Assembly: GCF_004310285.1 (NCBI RefSeq)
Contig: NZ_SISF01000024.1
Coordinates: 100,750 to 164,749 of the forward strand
Length of the DNA stretch: 64,000 bases
Source of the DNA: Agrobacterium cavarae
Lineage (GTDB): Bacteria; Pseudomonadota; Alphaproteobacteria; Rhizobiales; Rhizobiaceae
Direction: 5' to 3'
Positions within the stretch are counted from its first letter, which is position 1; the number at the start of each line of letters is the position of its first letter. The notes below the pieces were generated by a model, which was not told the DNA's origin, searched no databases, and saw nothing but the letters and a program-made list of their open reading frames with translations. Below, one piece after another: positions 40,221 to 49,110 of the stretch. Both the position numbers and the translations under genes were made by a program.

Positions 40221-41873
40221 ATGACAGATATGAACCGGACTGAAGAACAGCTTGCCGAACTGAACCAGCCTAGCCTCTGGTCCGGGATCAATGCCTACCG
40301 GTCCGATCCGCTCATCGTCGATCTGACCTCCAACCTCTCGCGTCCGCTTCGCGACGAGCTGGACCAGATCGGTCGCTACGTGACATCTGCCGAAGCCCAG
40401 GAACTGGCGCGCATGGCAAACCGCAGCACACCGCAGCTTCATACCCACGGCCCGCGCGGCGAGCGTCTGGATCAGGTGGAGTTCCACCCCGCCTGGCATG
40501 CCCTGATGCGCCGCTCCATGTCCTCCGGCCTGCACAGTGCCGCTTGGGAAAATTCTGCCGATACGCGCGGCAGCGAACATAAGGCCCGCGCCACGAAATT
40601 CTATCTGACGGCGCAGCTCGAGGCTGGCCATCTGTGCCCGCTCACCATGACCCATGCCTCGGTTGCAGCGTTGATGGCATCGCCGCGCGTACAGAACGAA
40701 TGGGCGCCGAAAATCCTCTCGCGCAAGTATGATTCTTCGCAAAAGCCCGCCATGCAGAAGACAGCCGTCACCATCGGCATGGGCATGACCGAGAAACAGG
40801 GCGGCACGGATGTGCGCGCCAACCGCACCACCGCCGAGCGTGTGGGTGAGGGCATCTATCGGCTCTCCGGACACAAGTGGTTCCTTTCGGCGCCTATGAG
40901 CGACGGCTTCGTCATGCTGGCGCAGATGGGCGATGGCATGGGCTGTTTCCTCGTACCGCGTTTTCTGGAAGACGGCTCGGCCAATGGCCTGCATTTCCAG
41001 CGGCTGAAGGACAAGCTCGGCAACCGCTCCAATGCGTCGGCCGAAGTCGAATTCAGCGATGCCTTCGGTTATCTGCTGGGCGAGCCCGGTGCCGGCATTC
41101 GCACGATTCTCGACATGGTGACATTGACGCGGCTCGACTGCGCCTTGGCATCCTCTGGCATGATGCGCGCCTCGCTGGCGGAAGCGGTTCATTTCGCCCG
41201 CGGTCGTTCGGTCTTCGGCAAGCCGCTCGTCAACCAGCCGGTGATGACGCGCGTGCTGGCGGACATGGCGCTGGATGTGGCTGCTGCAACCGCCTTGTCC
41301 TTCCGCCTGGCAACTGCCTTCGACAGCGCCCGCAGCAACCCGGCGGAAGCGGCTTACGCTCGCGTGATGACGCCGATCGTCAAATATTGGTGCTGCAAGA
41401 TTGCGCCGGCCCTGATCTACGAGGCGATGGAAAGCCTTGGCGGCAACGGCTACGTCGAAGAGCGCCCGATTGCGCGTCACTATCGCGAAGCCCCGGTCAA
41501 CGCCATCTGGGAAGGCTCCGGCAACGTCATGGCGCTCGACGTGCTGCGCGTGCTGCAGCGTGGTAAGGATCTGTTCGATCTCGTCTTCGAAACGCTGGAG
41601 CGCGACCTCGGACCATCCGGCAAGAAGACCACCGACGTGCTGCGCGCCGCGATTGCTCTTTGTGAGCGTGACGAGGGCGCTGCCCGTCTGCTGGTGGAGC
41701 AGTTTGCTCTTGCCGCAGCCGCTGCCGAACTCTGCCGCATCGGGGCAGGGCGCATTGCCGATGCCTTCCTTGAAACCCGCCTGGCGGGCGGCTGGCGCCA
41801 CACCTACGGCATGCTCGATAGCCGCTTTGATCCCACCTACATCATCGATCTGCTTTATCCGCCGGTGTCGTGA
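40221..41873 (+). CDS. AidB-like acyl-CoA dehydrogenase
   Basis: The 550-residue protein belongs to the acyl-CoA dehydrogenase superfamily, AidB branch. The FAD-binding stretch GMTEKQGGTDVRANRT is near residue 193, followed by KWFLSAPMSDGFVMLAQ, and the C-terminal helical domain carries ESLGGNGYVEE with the conserved Glu-rich segment and EGSGNVMALDVLR near 430. AidB in E. coli is part of the adaptive response to alkylation; the real role here cannot be told. Its stop shares a base with the ATG of the GNAT gene (TGATG), so the two are coupled. Confidence 0.85.
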   Translation: MTDMNRTEEQLAELNQPSLWSGINAYRSDPLIVDLTSNLSRPLRDELDQIGRYVTSAEAQELARMANRSTPQLHTHGPRGERLDQVEFHPAWHALMRRSMSSGLHSAAWENSADTRGSEHKARATKFYLTAQLEAGHLCPLTMTHASVAALMASPRVQNEWAPKILSRKYDSSQKPAMQKTAVTIGMGMTEKQGGTDVRANRTTAERVGEGIYRLSGHKWFLSAPMSDGFVMLAQMGDGMGCFLVPRFLEDGSANGLHFQRLKDKLGNRSNASAEVEFSDAFGYLLGEPGAGIRTILDMVTLTRLDCALASSGMMRASLAEAVHFARGRSVFGKPLVNQPVMTRVLADMALDVAAATALSFRLATAFDSARSNPAEAAYARVMTPIVKYWCCKIAPALIYEAMESLGGNGYVEERPIARHYREAPVNAIWEGSGNVMALDVLRVLQRGKDLFDLVFETLERDLGPSGKKTTDVLRAAIALCERDEGAARLLVEQFALAAAAAELCRIGAGRIADAFLETRLAGGWRHTYGMLDSRFDPTYIIDLLYPPVS

Positions 41874-42487
41874 TGCTGACCTTCCGCAAAGCCGTTCCAC
41901 AGGACGAGGAGGCGCTTTACGCCATCTGCCTTGCAACGGGCGACGCGGGCAAGGACGCCTCGCATCTTTACGCCGACGAAAAGCTCGTCGGTAATATCTA
42001 TGCCGTTCCCTATCTCCATCTTTGCCCAGACAGCGCTTTCGTTGCCGAAGACTGGGAGGGCATCTGTGGCTACATCGTCGGCGCAACCGATACCGCAGCT
42101 TACCAAGAACGGCTGGAGCAGGCTTGGTGGCCGCAGCTGCGCGAGCTTTATCCGCTCGCGGAGGAAGAGGCCAACGCTCTGCCAGAAGAACACCGCAAGC
42201 GCGTTGCCTTCATTCACCAGCCGTCGCCCGTGCCCGCTTCGGTACTTCAGAACTATCCCGCCCATATCCATATGAACCTGTTGGAACGGGCTCGCGGTAC
42301 CGGCGGCGGTTCTCGGCTTTTGTCGATGTGGGTGGAGATGGCGCGCAGCAAAGGGATTCCGGGCATCCATCTCGGTGCCAATCCTGAAAACTACAATGGC
42401 ATTGCCTTCTGGCAATCGCGTGGCTTCTCGCCGCTTGCCGGCATGCCGGCCGGCACCGCATGGTTCGGCATGTCTTTGGATGCCTGA
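41873..42487 (+). CDS. GNAT family N-acetyltransferase (OGA-HAT-like)
   Basis: The 204-residue protein has an N-terminal GNAT start (MLTFRKAVPQDEEALYAIC) and the acetyl-CoA loop RGTGGGSRLL near residue 145, followed by IHLGANPENYNGIAFWQSRGF, a typical GNAT ending. The central segment with YPAHIHMNLLERARG recalls the acetyltransferase-like domain of human O-GlcNAcase and its bacterial relatives; this resemblance is from memory. Substrate unknown. It is translationally coupled to the acyl-CoA dehydrogenase gene. Confidence 0.8.
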   Translation: MLTFRKAVPQDEEALYAICLATGDAGKDASHLYADEKLVGNIYAVPYLHLCPDSAFVAEDWEGICGYIVGATDTAAYQERLEQAWWPQLRELYPLAEEEANALPEEHRKRVAFIHQPSPVPASVLQNYPAHIHMNLLERARGTGGGSRLLSMWVEMARSKGIPGIHLGANPENYNGIAFWQSRGFSPLAGMPAGTAWFGMSLDA

Positions 42488-42563
42488 GCCCAAGAAACAG
42501 CTGTCTTTTCCACCATCCACAGGAAAGCCAGGGTTGCTAGGCTTCGTCTCGATTGTCGCGTTG

Positions 42564-42578
42564 TTAACTCTTTGCTAA
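42564..42578 (+). promoter_or_regulatory. near-consensus CtrA box upstream of the TetR gene
   Basis: The sequence TTAA-CTCTTTG-CTAA followed by C matches the CtrA consensus TTAA-N7-TTAA(C) at all but one position. It lies 41-55 bases before the TetR-family start codon at 42619. CtrA control is inferred from the match only. Confidence 0.45.
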
Positions 42579-42618
42579 CCGCGCATGATACGTCACCAAT
42601 CGGAGATTCGGAAAAGCC

Positions 42619-43269
42619 ATGCTCGCCATCGATGGCACTGCCGCCCTCATGTCGCCCGCGCCGGAAAAGCGCATCAAGGATCGCGCCGCGACGGAGAAGG
42701 CGATCTTTGCTGCGGCGAAGTCCCTCCTGGCGGAGGAGGGCTTCCAGGGTTTCGGCATCAATGCCGTGGCGCGTCGCGCCGGTTGCGACAAGCAGCTGAT
42801 CTATCGTTATTTCGGCGGTCTCGAAGGCCTGGTTTCTGCCATCGGCGAGGACCTTGGCTCCTGGGTGCAGGACCGTATTCCGGAAGATACAGGCGGCATG
42901 TTCCTTCTGACCTATGGCGACCTGATGGAGCGGCTGATGCTCTCCTATCTCGATGCGCTTCGCGCCGATCCGCTGGTCTGCAAGATCATTGCCTGGGAAC
43001 TCTCCGAACAAACGGAGCAGGTCAAGCAACTGGCTGACGCGCGCTCGAAGGCGCTGGTCAAATGGATCGACCGCATGCGTGGATCCTTGCAGCCGCCAAA
43101 GGGCGCCGATCCTGTGGTGCTCAATGCTCTCCTCTTCGCCTCCATCCAGCATCTGGTGATTGCCGGGGCAACCAATGGCCAGTTCTCAGGCGTGTCGCTG
43201 AAGAGTGACAAGGATTGGGACAAGATCGCCGTCGCGGTCAAGCGCATCGTTCGCGCCCTTTACGGCTGA
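42619..43269 (+). CDS. TetR/AcrR family transcriptional regulator
   Basis: The 216-residue protein has the N-terminal helix-turn-helix of TetR repressors: ATEKAIFAAAKSLLAEEGFQGFGINAVARRAGCDKQLIYRYFGG at about residues 24-70 (given here by its limits, with key residues G-F in the first helix and the CDKQLIYRYF recognition helix). The C-terminal ligand domain is of the TetR_C type and gives no clue to the ligand. A CtrA-type box lies upstream. Its target is not apparent. Confidence 0.85.
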   Translation: MLAIDGTAALMSPAPEKRIKDRAATEKAIFAAAKSLLAEEGFQGFGINAVARRAGCDKQLIYRYFGGLEGLVSAIGEDLGSWVQDRIPEDTGGMFLLTYGDLMERLMLSYLDALRADPLVCKIIAWELSEQTEQVKQLADARSKALVKWIDRMRGSLQPPKGADPVVLNALLFASIQHLVIAGATNGQFSGVSLKSDKDWDKIAVAVKRIVRALYG

Positions 43270-43424
43270 TCCGGCCCGCACTTCATCGCTCCGCTGTTGA
43301 TCGAACAGACGCCGTTGGCCGTGCCGATGGCGGCTAGACCGCTGCGCTTTGTCCACAGCCTGCATCCCCCGTTAACCATAAATGCAGGTTTCGTTTGCTC
43401 CGCGTTAACCGTGAGTTCATGGTG

Positions 43425-43450
43425 TTAACGATTTGTTAACTACGAATTAA
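43425..43450 (+). promoter_or_regulatory. tandem CtrA boxes (three TTAA half-sites)
   Basis: TTAA occurs at 43425-43428, 43436-43439 and 43447-43450, each 11 bases apart, giving two overlapping exact TTAA-N7-TTAA sites that share the middle half-site. This is the CtrA consensus. The start codon of the small membrane protein is 23 bases downstream, so the sites probably cover or sit next to the promoter. An extra TTAACC at 43405 lies upstream. Confidence 0.7.
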
Positions 43451-43473
43451 GAGCTGGATGAGAAGGAAGCGCT

Positions 43474-43650
43474 GTGAGCCGCTGGATACCTTTGAGCGTC
43501 ATGATGACGTTTTTCGCCCTGCTACCACTCGATCTCAATGCGCCGACGCTGAACCTGTGCATCATGGCGTTACTGCGCTGGGCTGTCATTGCAGCGCTGC
43601 CTGACGAGCAGACGGCTGGAGCGGCCCTGGCAGGGGAGCGGATGGCATGA
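43474..43650 (+). CDS. 58-residue membrane protein under CtrA-type boxes
   Basis: The gene starts with GTG after a good ribosome binding site (AGAAGGA) and its product has 58 residues: MSRWIPLSVMMTFFALLPL, then a polar loop, a second hydrophobic stretch (LNLCIMALLRWAVIAAL), and an acidic tail. Two short membrane helices are likely. Its stop overlaps the start of the DUF6105 gene (ATGA), so the two are coupled. It is not assigned to any family I recognise. Confidence 0.65.
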   Translation: MSRWIPLSVMMTFFALLPLDLNAPTLNLCIMALLRWAVIAALPDEQTAGAALAGERMA

Positions 43651-43973
43651 AGTGGTTTCTGATTTTGTGGGCATGTCCCGTGCTGCTGCTCGGCAGCTGG
43701 TACTTCCTGTCCTACTACGACATGAGTTTCGGCTTTTTCATGCTGACGCGGCAGGCGCATGATCTGGTGTTCCAGATCTATGGCAATGTGCTCGGCATTC
43801 CTCCCGAGACGATTCCGCCGCTCGTGGCGCGCGCAATCGCGGTGGACAGCCTGCTCGTTTTCGCGATCATCGGATTTCGCAAGCGCAAGGCAATTGCCGC
43901 ATGGTGGCGTGCGCGTCAGCCTTCTATGGACGCATCTCTCGCCAGCATGGAAAGGCGATCCAAGGCACCCTGA
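43647..43973 (+). CDS. DUF6105 family membrane protein
   Basis: The 108-residue protein begins [19 protein letters not shown] (a membrane helix or uncleaved signal), has a conserved [25 protein letters not shown] stretch (residues 22-46, named by its key aromatic residues) and a second helix near 64-80 followed by basic RKRK. This matches what I know of the rhizobial DUF6105 family. Function unknown. Its last 58 bases overlap, antisense, the 3' end of ruvX on the other strand. Confidence 0.75.
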   Translation: MKWFLILWACPVLLLGSWYFLSYYDMSFGFFMLTRQAHDLVFQIYGNVLGIPPETIPPLVARAIAVDSLLVFAIIGFRKRKAIAAWWRARQPSMDASLASMERRSKAP

Positions 43974-44404
43974 AGAATGAAACTTGCGGCGGCGGAATCG
44001 ATGCGTTCGGCGCGTTTTGCCCGCGAGACATCCATTTCCAGAAGTGCTCTTTCGGCCGCGACTGTGGAAAGCCTCTCATCCCAGAAGACGAAGGGGATAT
44101 CGGTCTTCTCGCTCATGGAGCGGACGAAGGCGCGAGTCGCCTGAACGCGCGGACCGGCAGAGCCATCCATGTTCATCGGCAGACCGATGACGAAGGCCGC
44201 GACCTTTTCCTTCGCGGCAAAATCCAGAAGCAGCGCTGCATCCTGGGTAAACTTGATCCGCTTCAGCACCGGGCGAGGGGTGGCGAACCGTCGTGACAGG
44301 TCCGACATCGCAAGACCGATCGTCTTGGTGCCGAGATCAAGACCGGCTATCGCCCGTCCAGGCCCCAGGGTCTCAGCCAGTTCCTCTATCGTAAGCGTCG
44401 CCAT
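43916..44404 (-). CDS. ruvX: putative pre-16S rRNA nuclease / Holliday junction resolvase
   Basis: The 162-residue YqgF/RuvX protein has the RNase H-like motifs [16 protein letters not shown] near residue 18, [15 protein letters not shown] near 108 and the acidic [14 protein letters not shown] near 135. The family matures the 5' end of 16S rRNA and may resolve Holliday junctions. It is convergent with the DUF6105 gene and overlaps it by 58 bases. gatCAB genes are nearby, a usual neighbourhood in rhizobia. Confidence 0.9.
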   Translation of the reverse strand: MATLTIEELAETLGPGRAIAGLDLGTKTIGLAMSDLSRRFATPRPVLKRIKFTQDAALLLDFAAKEKVAAFVIGLPMNMDGSAGPRVQATRAFVRSMSEKTDIPFVFWDERLSTVAAERALLEMDVSRAKRAERIDSAAASFILQGALDRLSMLARDASIEG

Positions 44405-44416
44405 GCGGTGACCTCT

Positions 44417-44719
44417 TTATCTCTTGCGGACAAATTCCGTACGCAATACCAAACCCTTGACCGCATCGCTTTTGCAATCGATCTCTTCTGGATTGTCGGT
44501 CAGTCGGATCGACTTGATCACGGTTCCCTGCTTCAGCGTGGTGCTCGTACCCTTGACCTTCAAATCCTTGATCAGCGTAACGGAATCACCATCTGCAAGC
44601 AGGTTGCCTGCGGCATCGCGAACCTCATTGGCCTTGGCCGCCGCGGCTGCGACTTCCGAGGCAGGGCGCCATTCGCCGGTCGCTTCGTCATACACATAGT
44701 CGTCATTATCTGCGGCCAT
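44417..44719 (-). CDS. PhnA-like protein without the zinc finger
   Basis: The 100-residue protein has the PhnA C-terminal domain ([23 protein letters not shown] near residue 40, and [16 protein letters not shown] near 75). The N-terminal CxxC zinc-ribbon of E. coli PhnA is replaced by an acidic linker ([17 protein letters not shown]). The ATG at 44719 is the family-like start; the frame is open to 44785. The family's function is not established despite the name. Confidence 0.8.
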   Translation of the reverse strand: MAADNDDYVYDEATGEWRPASEVAAAAAKANEVRDAAGNLLADGDSVTLIKDLKVKGTSTTLKQGTVIKSIRLTDNPEEIDCKSDAVKGLVLRTEFVRKR

Positions 44720-44799
44720 CTTATCACTCCAAAGTAAGGTTTTGGGTTTTATGGGTCGTCCTATCTCATAAGATGGCAGGAACACAAAGGAGAACTTCG

Positions 44800-45504
44800 A
44801 TGAAAATCACCTGGCTAGGCCATTCGGCTTTCCGTCTAGAAACAGGCCACGCAAAGATCCTGATCGATCCGTTTTTCACCGGAAATCCAGGCTTTGCCGG
44901 ACAGGACGCCAAGGACGCAGCAAACGGCATCACCCATATTCTCCTGACCCACGGCCATGGCGACCATGTGGGTGATACGGTGAAGCTGGCGGCAGAAACG
45001 GGAGCGACAGTGCTGGCCAATGCCGATCTTGCCGCATGGCTCGGCTCCAAGGGTGTCCAGAAACTTGAGATGGGTAACACCGGCGGTACGGTTGGCTTCG
45101 ACGGCTTTTCCGTCACCTTTACCAATGCGCTGCACTCTTCCGCGCAGATCACCGAGGACGGTGTGTCGCATGCACTCGGCAATGCCAATGGCCTGATGCT
45201 GCATTTCGAAGACGGCCCGTCGGTCCATCACATGGGCGACACGGATATCTTCTCCGACATGGGGCTGATCAACGAGTTGCACGAGCCGGACGTCGGCCTC
45301 GTTCCCATCGGCGATCGCTTTACCATGGGTGGGGCTGTGGCTGCACTTGCCTGCCAGCGCTTCTTCAAGTTCCGCCACGCCATTCCCTGCCACTACGGCT
45401 CATTCCCGATTGTCGACCAGACGGCGGACAAGTTCGTCTCGGGTATGGATGGTTCGCAGACGCGGGTTGACGTACCGAAGGTTGGTCAAGTCCTGACATT
45501 CTGA
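44800..45504 (+). CDS. UPF0173 metal-dependent hydrolase
   Basis: The 234-residue protein is a small metallo-beta-lactamase-fold enzyme of the UPF0173 group: it starts [14 protein letters not shown], has the metal motif [11 protein letters not shown] near residue 48, and [12 protein letters not shown] near 143. AAGGAG sits before the ATG at 44800. The in-frame ATG at 44773 lacks this. Substrate unknown. It stands just before gatC. Confidence 0.9.
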   Translation: MKITWLGHSAFRLETGHAKILIDPFFTGNPGFAGQDAKDAANGITHILLTHGHGDHVGDTVKLAAETGATVLANADLAAWLGSKGVQKLEMGNTGGTVGFDGFSVTFTNALHSSAQITEDGVSHALGNANGLMLHFEDGPSVHHMGDTDIFSDMGLINELHEPDVGLVPIGDRFTMGGAVAALACQRFFKFRHAIPCHYGSFPIVDQTADKFVSGMDGSQTRVDVPKVGQVLTF

Positions 45505-45629
45505 TGACCCGGCATCGGCGTGTCTTGGCCCAAAACTGCGCCGCAGAGGGCCGCGACACGCTTTCTACCGTTGCGAAGGACGGGCATGGTCATTATAGCG
45601 GGTAGAAAATTCTTGACCGGAGTAGAACC

Positions 45630-45917
45630 ATGTCCGTCGATCTTGCCACCGTGAAGCGCGTCGCGCGCCTGTCCCGCATTGCCGTTAGCGAAGACGAAGC
45701 CAACACCATGCTTGGCCAGTTGAACGGCATTCTCGGCTTCGTGGAGCAGCTGTCGGAAGTGAATGTGGATGGCGTCGAGCCTATGACCTCGGTGACGCCG
45801 GTGGCGATGAAGAAGCGCGCCGACGTAGTGACGGATGGCGACAAAGCCGATGACATCGTTGCAAATGCGCCGGCCACCGACCGCAATTTCTTCATGGTGC
45901 CGAAAGTGGTCGAGTAA
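45630..45917 (+). CDS. gatC: Asp-tRNA(Asn)/Glu-tRNA(Gln) amidotransferase subunit C
   Basis: GatC (95 residues) stabilises the GatA-GatB complex that turns misacylated Glu-tRNA(Gln) or Asp-tRNA(Asn) into Gln- or Asn-tRNA. It begins [19 protein letters not shown] and ends with the [12 protein letters not shown] tail typical of the family. gatA follows after 57 bases and gatB lies at 50632. Confidence 0.94.
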   Translation: MSVDLATVKRVARLSRIAVSEDEANTMLGQLNGILGFVEQLSEVNVDGVEPMTSVTPVAMKKRADVVTDGDKADDIVANAPATDRNFFMVPKVVE

Positions 45918-45974
45918 GCGCTGCCCGCTTGCTCCCACGTTGAAAATTCAAAAGTTTCGAAAGCTGTTGCCGAT

Positions 45975-47456
45975 ATGACCGAACTGACCAGCCTCACCAT
46001 TGCCGAAGCGCGTGACAGACTGAAGGCCAAGGAATTTTCCGCCGTCGAACTGACGGATGCCTATCTGAACGCCATCGATGCCGCCAACGACAAGCTCAAC
46101 ACCTATGTCGTGACGACGCATGACAAGGCGCGCGAGATGGCCAAGGCATCGGATGAGAGGCTTGGCGCTGGAAACGGTGGCGCGCTGGAGGGTATTCCGC
46201 TTGGCGTGAAGGATCTGTTCGCCACCCGTGACATCCACACCCAGGCCTGCTCGCATGTGCTGGATGGCTTCAAGCCCAGATATGAATCCACCGTGACCCA
46301 GAACCTGTGGGATGCCGGCGCCGTGCTTCTCGGCAAGCTGAACATGGACGAATTCGCCATGGGCTCGTCGAACGAGAGCTCCTATTACGGCCCCGTCGTA
46401 AACCCCTGGCGCGCGCAGGGTTCTGACAAGAACCTCGTTCCCGGCGGTTCTTCCGGTGGTTCGGCCGCAGCTGTCGCGGCGCATCTCTGCGCCGGTGCAA
46501 CGGCAACCGATACCGGCGGCTCCATCCGCCAGCCCGCGGCCTTCACCGGCACCGTCGGTATCAAGCCGACCTACGGCCGCTGCTCGCGCTGGGGCATCGT
46601 CGCTTATGCATCCTCGCTCGATCAGGCCGGCCCGATTGCCCGCAATGTTCGCGATGCTGCGATCCTGCTGAAGTCCATGGCAAGCGTCGATGCGAAAGAT
46701 ACCACCTCCGTCGATCTGCCGGTGCCGGATTATGAGAAGGCCATTGGCCAGTCGCTGAAGGGTCTCAAGATCGGCATTCCGAAGGAGTACCGCGTCGATG
46801 GCATGCCGGAAGAAATCGAAAAGCTTTGGGCACAGGGCGTTGCCTGGCTGAAGGACGCCGGTGCCGAGGTCGTCGATATTTCGCTTCCGCATACCAAATA
46901 CGCGCTGCCAGCCTATTACATCGTGGCACCCGCCGAGGCGTCGTCCAACCTTGCTCGCTATGACGGCGTCCGCTACGGCCTTCGCGTCGATGGCAAGGAC
47001 ATTGCCGACATGTATGAAAAGAGCCGCGCCGCTGGTTTTGGCTCGGAAGTGAAGCGCCGCATCATGGTCGGCACCTATGTTCTGTCTGCCGGCTATTACG
47101 ACGCTTATTACCTTAAGGCGCAGAAGGTCCGCACGCTGATCAAGCGCGACTTCGAAAACGTCTTCCACGAAGGCGTCGACGCTGTTCTCGCTCCGATCAC
47201 GCCATCCTCGGCCTTCGAGATCGGCGACAAGGAACTCGCCTCCGATCCCGTGAAGATGTATCTGCAGGACGTCTTCACCATCACCGTCAACATGGCGGGA
47301 CTGCCTGGTCTTTCCGTTCCGGCCGGCCTTGACGGCAAGGGTCTGCCACTCGGCCTTCAGCTAATCGGCAAGCCTTTCGAGGAAGAAACGCTGTTCAAGA
47401 CGGCGCATGCCATCGAGCAGGCAGCGGGCAAGTTCACGCCCGCCAAGTGGTGGTAA
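45975..47456 (+). CDS. gatA: Asp-tRNA(Asn)/Glu-tRNA(Gln) amidotransferase subunit A
   Basis: GatA (493 residues) is the amidase subunit that releases ammonia from glutamine. The Ser-Ser-Lys catalytic triad of the amidase signature family is visible: Lys in [12 protein letters not shown] near residue 78, and the Gly/Ser-rich [14 protein letters not shown] and [16 protein letters not shown] near 155-185. Its length is typical. The next gene starts with GTG ten bases before its stop, so it is coupled. Confidence 0.96.
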   Translation: MTELTSLTIAEARDRLKAKEFSAVELTDAYLNAIDAANDKLNTYVVTTHDKAREMAKASDERLGAGNGGALEGIPLGVKDLFATRDIHTQACSHVLDGFKPRYESTVTQNLWDAGAVLLGKLNMDEFAMGSSNESSYYGPVVNPWRAQGSDKNLVPGGSSGGSAAAVAAHLCAGATATDTGGSIRQPAAFTGTVGIKPTYGRCSRWGIVAYASSLDQAGPIARNVRDAAILLKSMASVDAKDTTSVDLPVPDYEKAIGQSLKGLKIGIPKEYRVDGMPEEIEKLWAQGVAWLKDAGAEVVDISLPHTKYALPAYYIVAPAEASSNLARYDGVRYGLRVDGKDIADMYEKSRAAGFGSEVKRRIMVGTYVLSAGYYDAYYLKAQKVRTLIKRDFENVFHEGVDAVLAPITPSSAFEIGDKELASDPVKMYLQDVFTITVNMAGLPGLSVPAGLDGKGLPLGLQLIGKPFEEETLFKTAHAIEQAAGKFTPAKWW

Positions 47457-47938
47457 GCGGTCTCATCATTCGAGCCATGACAGAGGCCGATCGCAATGCG
47501 GTCGGCCTCATCGGTTTTCGCGCCTGGCAATCAAGCAGTGCATTTGAAGATACCTATCTCGATCCCGTTGTAATCGAACGGGTGCGCGGCGAGTTTGAAG
47601 TCTTTGCCAAAGAGACCAACTGCGATCTCGTGGTTGCAGAGATCGACGGTGCGATCGTCGGCTGGGGGGCGCGTGCTGGAGAGCCGGACGACATATCCGA
47701 TATCTGGATTGACCCTGAGCACCAATGCAGAGGCATTGGTCGTTCCTTGGTTGAGCATTTTCTGGAGGAGATGCGCAGCGCAGATATTCCGACGGCAAAA
47801 ATCGCCACGCATGCCAGGAACGTCAATGCCATCCGCGCCTACGAAGGTTGTGGTTTCGCCATCGTCTGGCAGGGCCTTCAATGGTCGGAGAGCATGAAGG
47901 TGGAGCTTCAGAAAGTGCGGCTGGAGAAACCTCTGTAA
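47447..47938 (+). CDS. GNAT family N-acetyltransferase
   Basis: The product has about 163 residues. The GTG start (47447 or 47450) is required to include the usual first GNAT strand ([14 protein letters not shown]), so the ATG at 47477 is too late; the gene overlaps gatA by up to ten bases. The acetyl-CoA loop is [14 protein letters not shown] near residue 90. It is clearly related to the GNAT at 49111 (shared GW.AR...DDISD.WIDP and similar C-terminal half), which suggests an old duplication. Substrate unknown. Confidence 0.85.
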   Translation: MVVSGLIIRAMTEADRNAVGLIGFRAWQSSSAFEDTYLDPVVIERVRGEFEVFAKETNCDLVVAEIDGAIVGWGARAGEPDDISDIWIDPEHQCRGIGRSLVEHFLEEMRSADIPTAKIATHARNVNAIRAYEGCGFAIVWQGLQWSESMKVELQKVRLEKPL

Positions 47939-48002
47939 GAGCCGCCTTTTTCTCCACTGATCCTCTGCTATGCTGTGCGGCAGACCATCACGGGAGGCAA
48001 TG

Positions 48003-48473
48003 ATGTCATCTGAAACAGCAAGGCATGAACTCGTCCTGATGCGCGAGATCGACGCGCCGCGGGAGAAGATTTTTCGCGCCTGGACCGATCCGGAGCTTTT
48101 GAAACAATGGTTCTGTCCAAAGCCCTGGGGCGTGTCTCACGCTGAACTTGACGTTCGCACAGGCGGCTCAAGCGTCATCGTCATGACCGGACCAAACGGC
48201 GAGGTGGTCGACAACCGCGGCGTTTATCTGGAAGTCGTGCCGAATGAGAAGATCGTCTTTACCGACGCTTTCAAGACCGCCTGGATACCATCCGAAAAGC
48301 CGTTCATGACCGGCATTGTCCTTCTTGAACCGCTGGGCGATGGCAAGACCAAGTACACAGCCATGGCACGCCACTGGACGGAAGAAGACAAGAAGACGCA
48401 TGAGGCCATGGGCTTTCATGAAGGCTGGGGCGCTGCCACAGATCAACTCGCAGCACTCGTTGCGACTATCTAG
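48003..48473 (+). CDS. SRPBCC (AHSA1-like) domain protein
   Basis: The 156-residue protein is a START/Bet v1-like fold protein of the AHSA1 group, with MREIDAPREKIFRAWTDPELLKQWFCP as opening (residues 16-42, named by key residues W and P) and a C-terminal helix with GFHEGWGAATDQLAAL. GGGAGG stands five bases before the ATG at 48003, preferred to 48000. Such proteins bind hydrophobic ligands or act as stress proteins; the role here is unknown. Confidence 0.87.
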   Translation: MSSETARHELVLMREIDAPREKIFRAWTDPELLKQWFCPKPWGVSHAELDVRTGGSSVIVMTGPNGEVVDNRGVYLEVVPNEKIVFTDAFKTAWIPSEKPFMTGIVLLEPLGDGKTKYTAMARHWTEEDKKTHEAMGFHEGWGAATDQLAALVATI

Positions 48474-48569
48474 CATTAGGCCTCCAAAGCCACGTTGCTT
48501 GTCGTCCAGCGCATGATGACGCGAAGCTTGGATAGGAGCGACGGGTGTCTGACCGCCGCCCCCTTGTTC

Positions 48570-48827
48570 TCAGCGATTGTCGAGTTCGCCTCTGACCAGT
48601 TCCAACCCACGCGTGGTAATGCGATAAGGCTGGCTTTTGGAGGACGAGATTGCTCTTTTGCTCTTCAGTTTGCGGAAGGTGGTGAGGTCGAGCCCGCTGA
48701 AAACCCAGCCGTCGCGCGTGTAAAGCACGACTTTCTCGATCTTGCGGTTCTCGTCTCGTGTCAGTTCAATTCTGCCACCCTGCGCGAGCAGGTGGAGGAT
48801 GCGCTGTTCTGCGCGTGAAATGTCCAT
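48570..48827 (-). CDS. YjhX/TopAI family protein (UPF0386)
   Basis: The 85-residue protein begins MDISRAEQRILHLLAQGGRI and ends with PYRITTRGLELVRGELDNR, the pattern of the YjhX family. In E. coli YjhX (TopAI) binds and inhibits topoisomerase I and forms a toxin-antitoxin pair with the GNAT protein YjhQ. The sequence matches the family over its whole length. Here the gene is divergent from a GNAT gene (49111), not in one operon with it. The start at 48827 fits the family; the frame is open to 48869. A perfect 16-base palindrome lies 17 bases upstream (48844-48859). Confidence 0.85.
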   Translation of the reverse strand: MDISRAEQRILHLLAQGGRIELTRDENRKIEKVVLYTRDGWVFSGLDLTTFRKLKSKRAISSSKSQPYRITTRGLELVRGELDNR

Positions 48828-48843
48828 TGTTGGAATCCGGCTT

Positions 48844-48859
48844 GCGTCCATATGGACGC
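48844..48859. promoter_or_regulatory. perfect 16-base palindrome upstream of the YjhX-like gene
   Basis: GCGTCCATATGGACGC is its own reverse complement. It is in the gap between the divergent YjhX-like gene (start at 48827, on the minus strand) and the GNAT gene (start at 49111). This is a possible operator for control of the gene. Exact palindromes this long are expected about once by chance in a window of this size, so placement is the main argument. Confidence 0.4.
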
Positions 48860-49110
48860 GTGAAAACAACCCCGGGTGCCACTGGCATCCGGCTCGGTTT
48901 CAACATGGCCCGGCACGCAAGAGACTTGCGGGCAGGGCCTTTACCGGGACTCCGATTGAGAGAACATCAAAACTCCAAAGTTGGTCGTTTCTGATTAAGA
49001 GCTTGCTGCCTTTCAGTCAAGAATCGGCCAAATCCACCCGGTCATTTCCGATACGACTGGAAGAATCGCTGGGCCGATGCTTTATCTCGTCGGGCCATAG
49101 GGACCAGAAC

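Noticed and set aside
40128..42086. 652-residue open frame on the minus strand opposite the acyl-CoA dehydrogenase gene
   Set aside because: Antisense shadow; it crosses the promoter gap between pyrB and the dehydrogenase gene and resembles no family.
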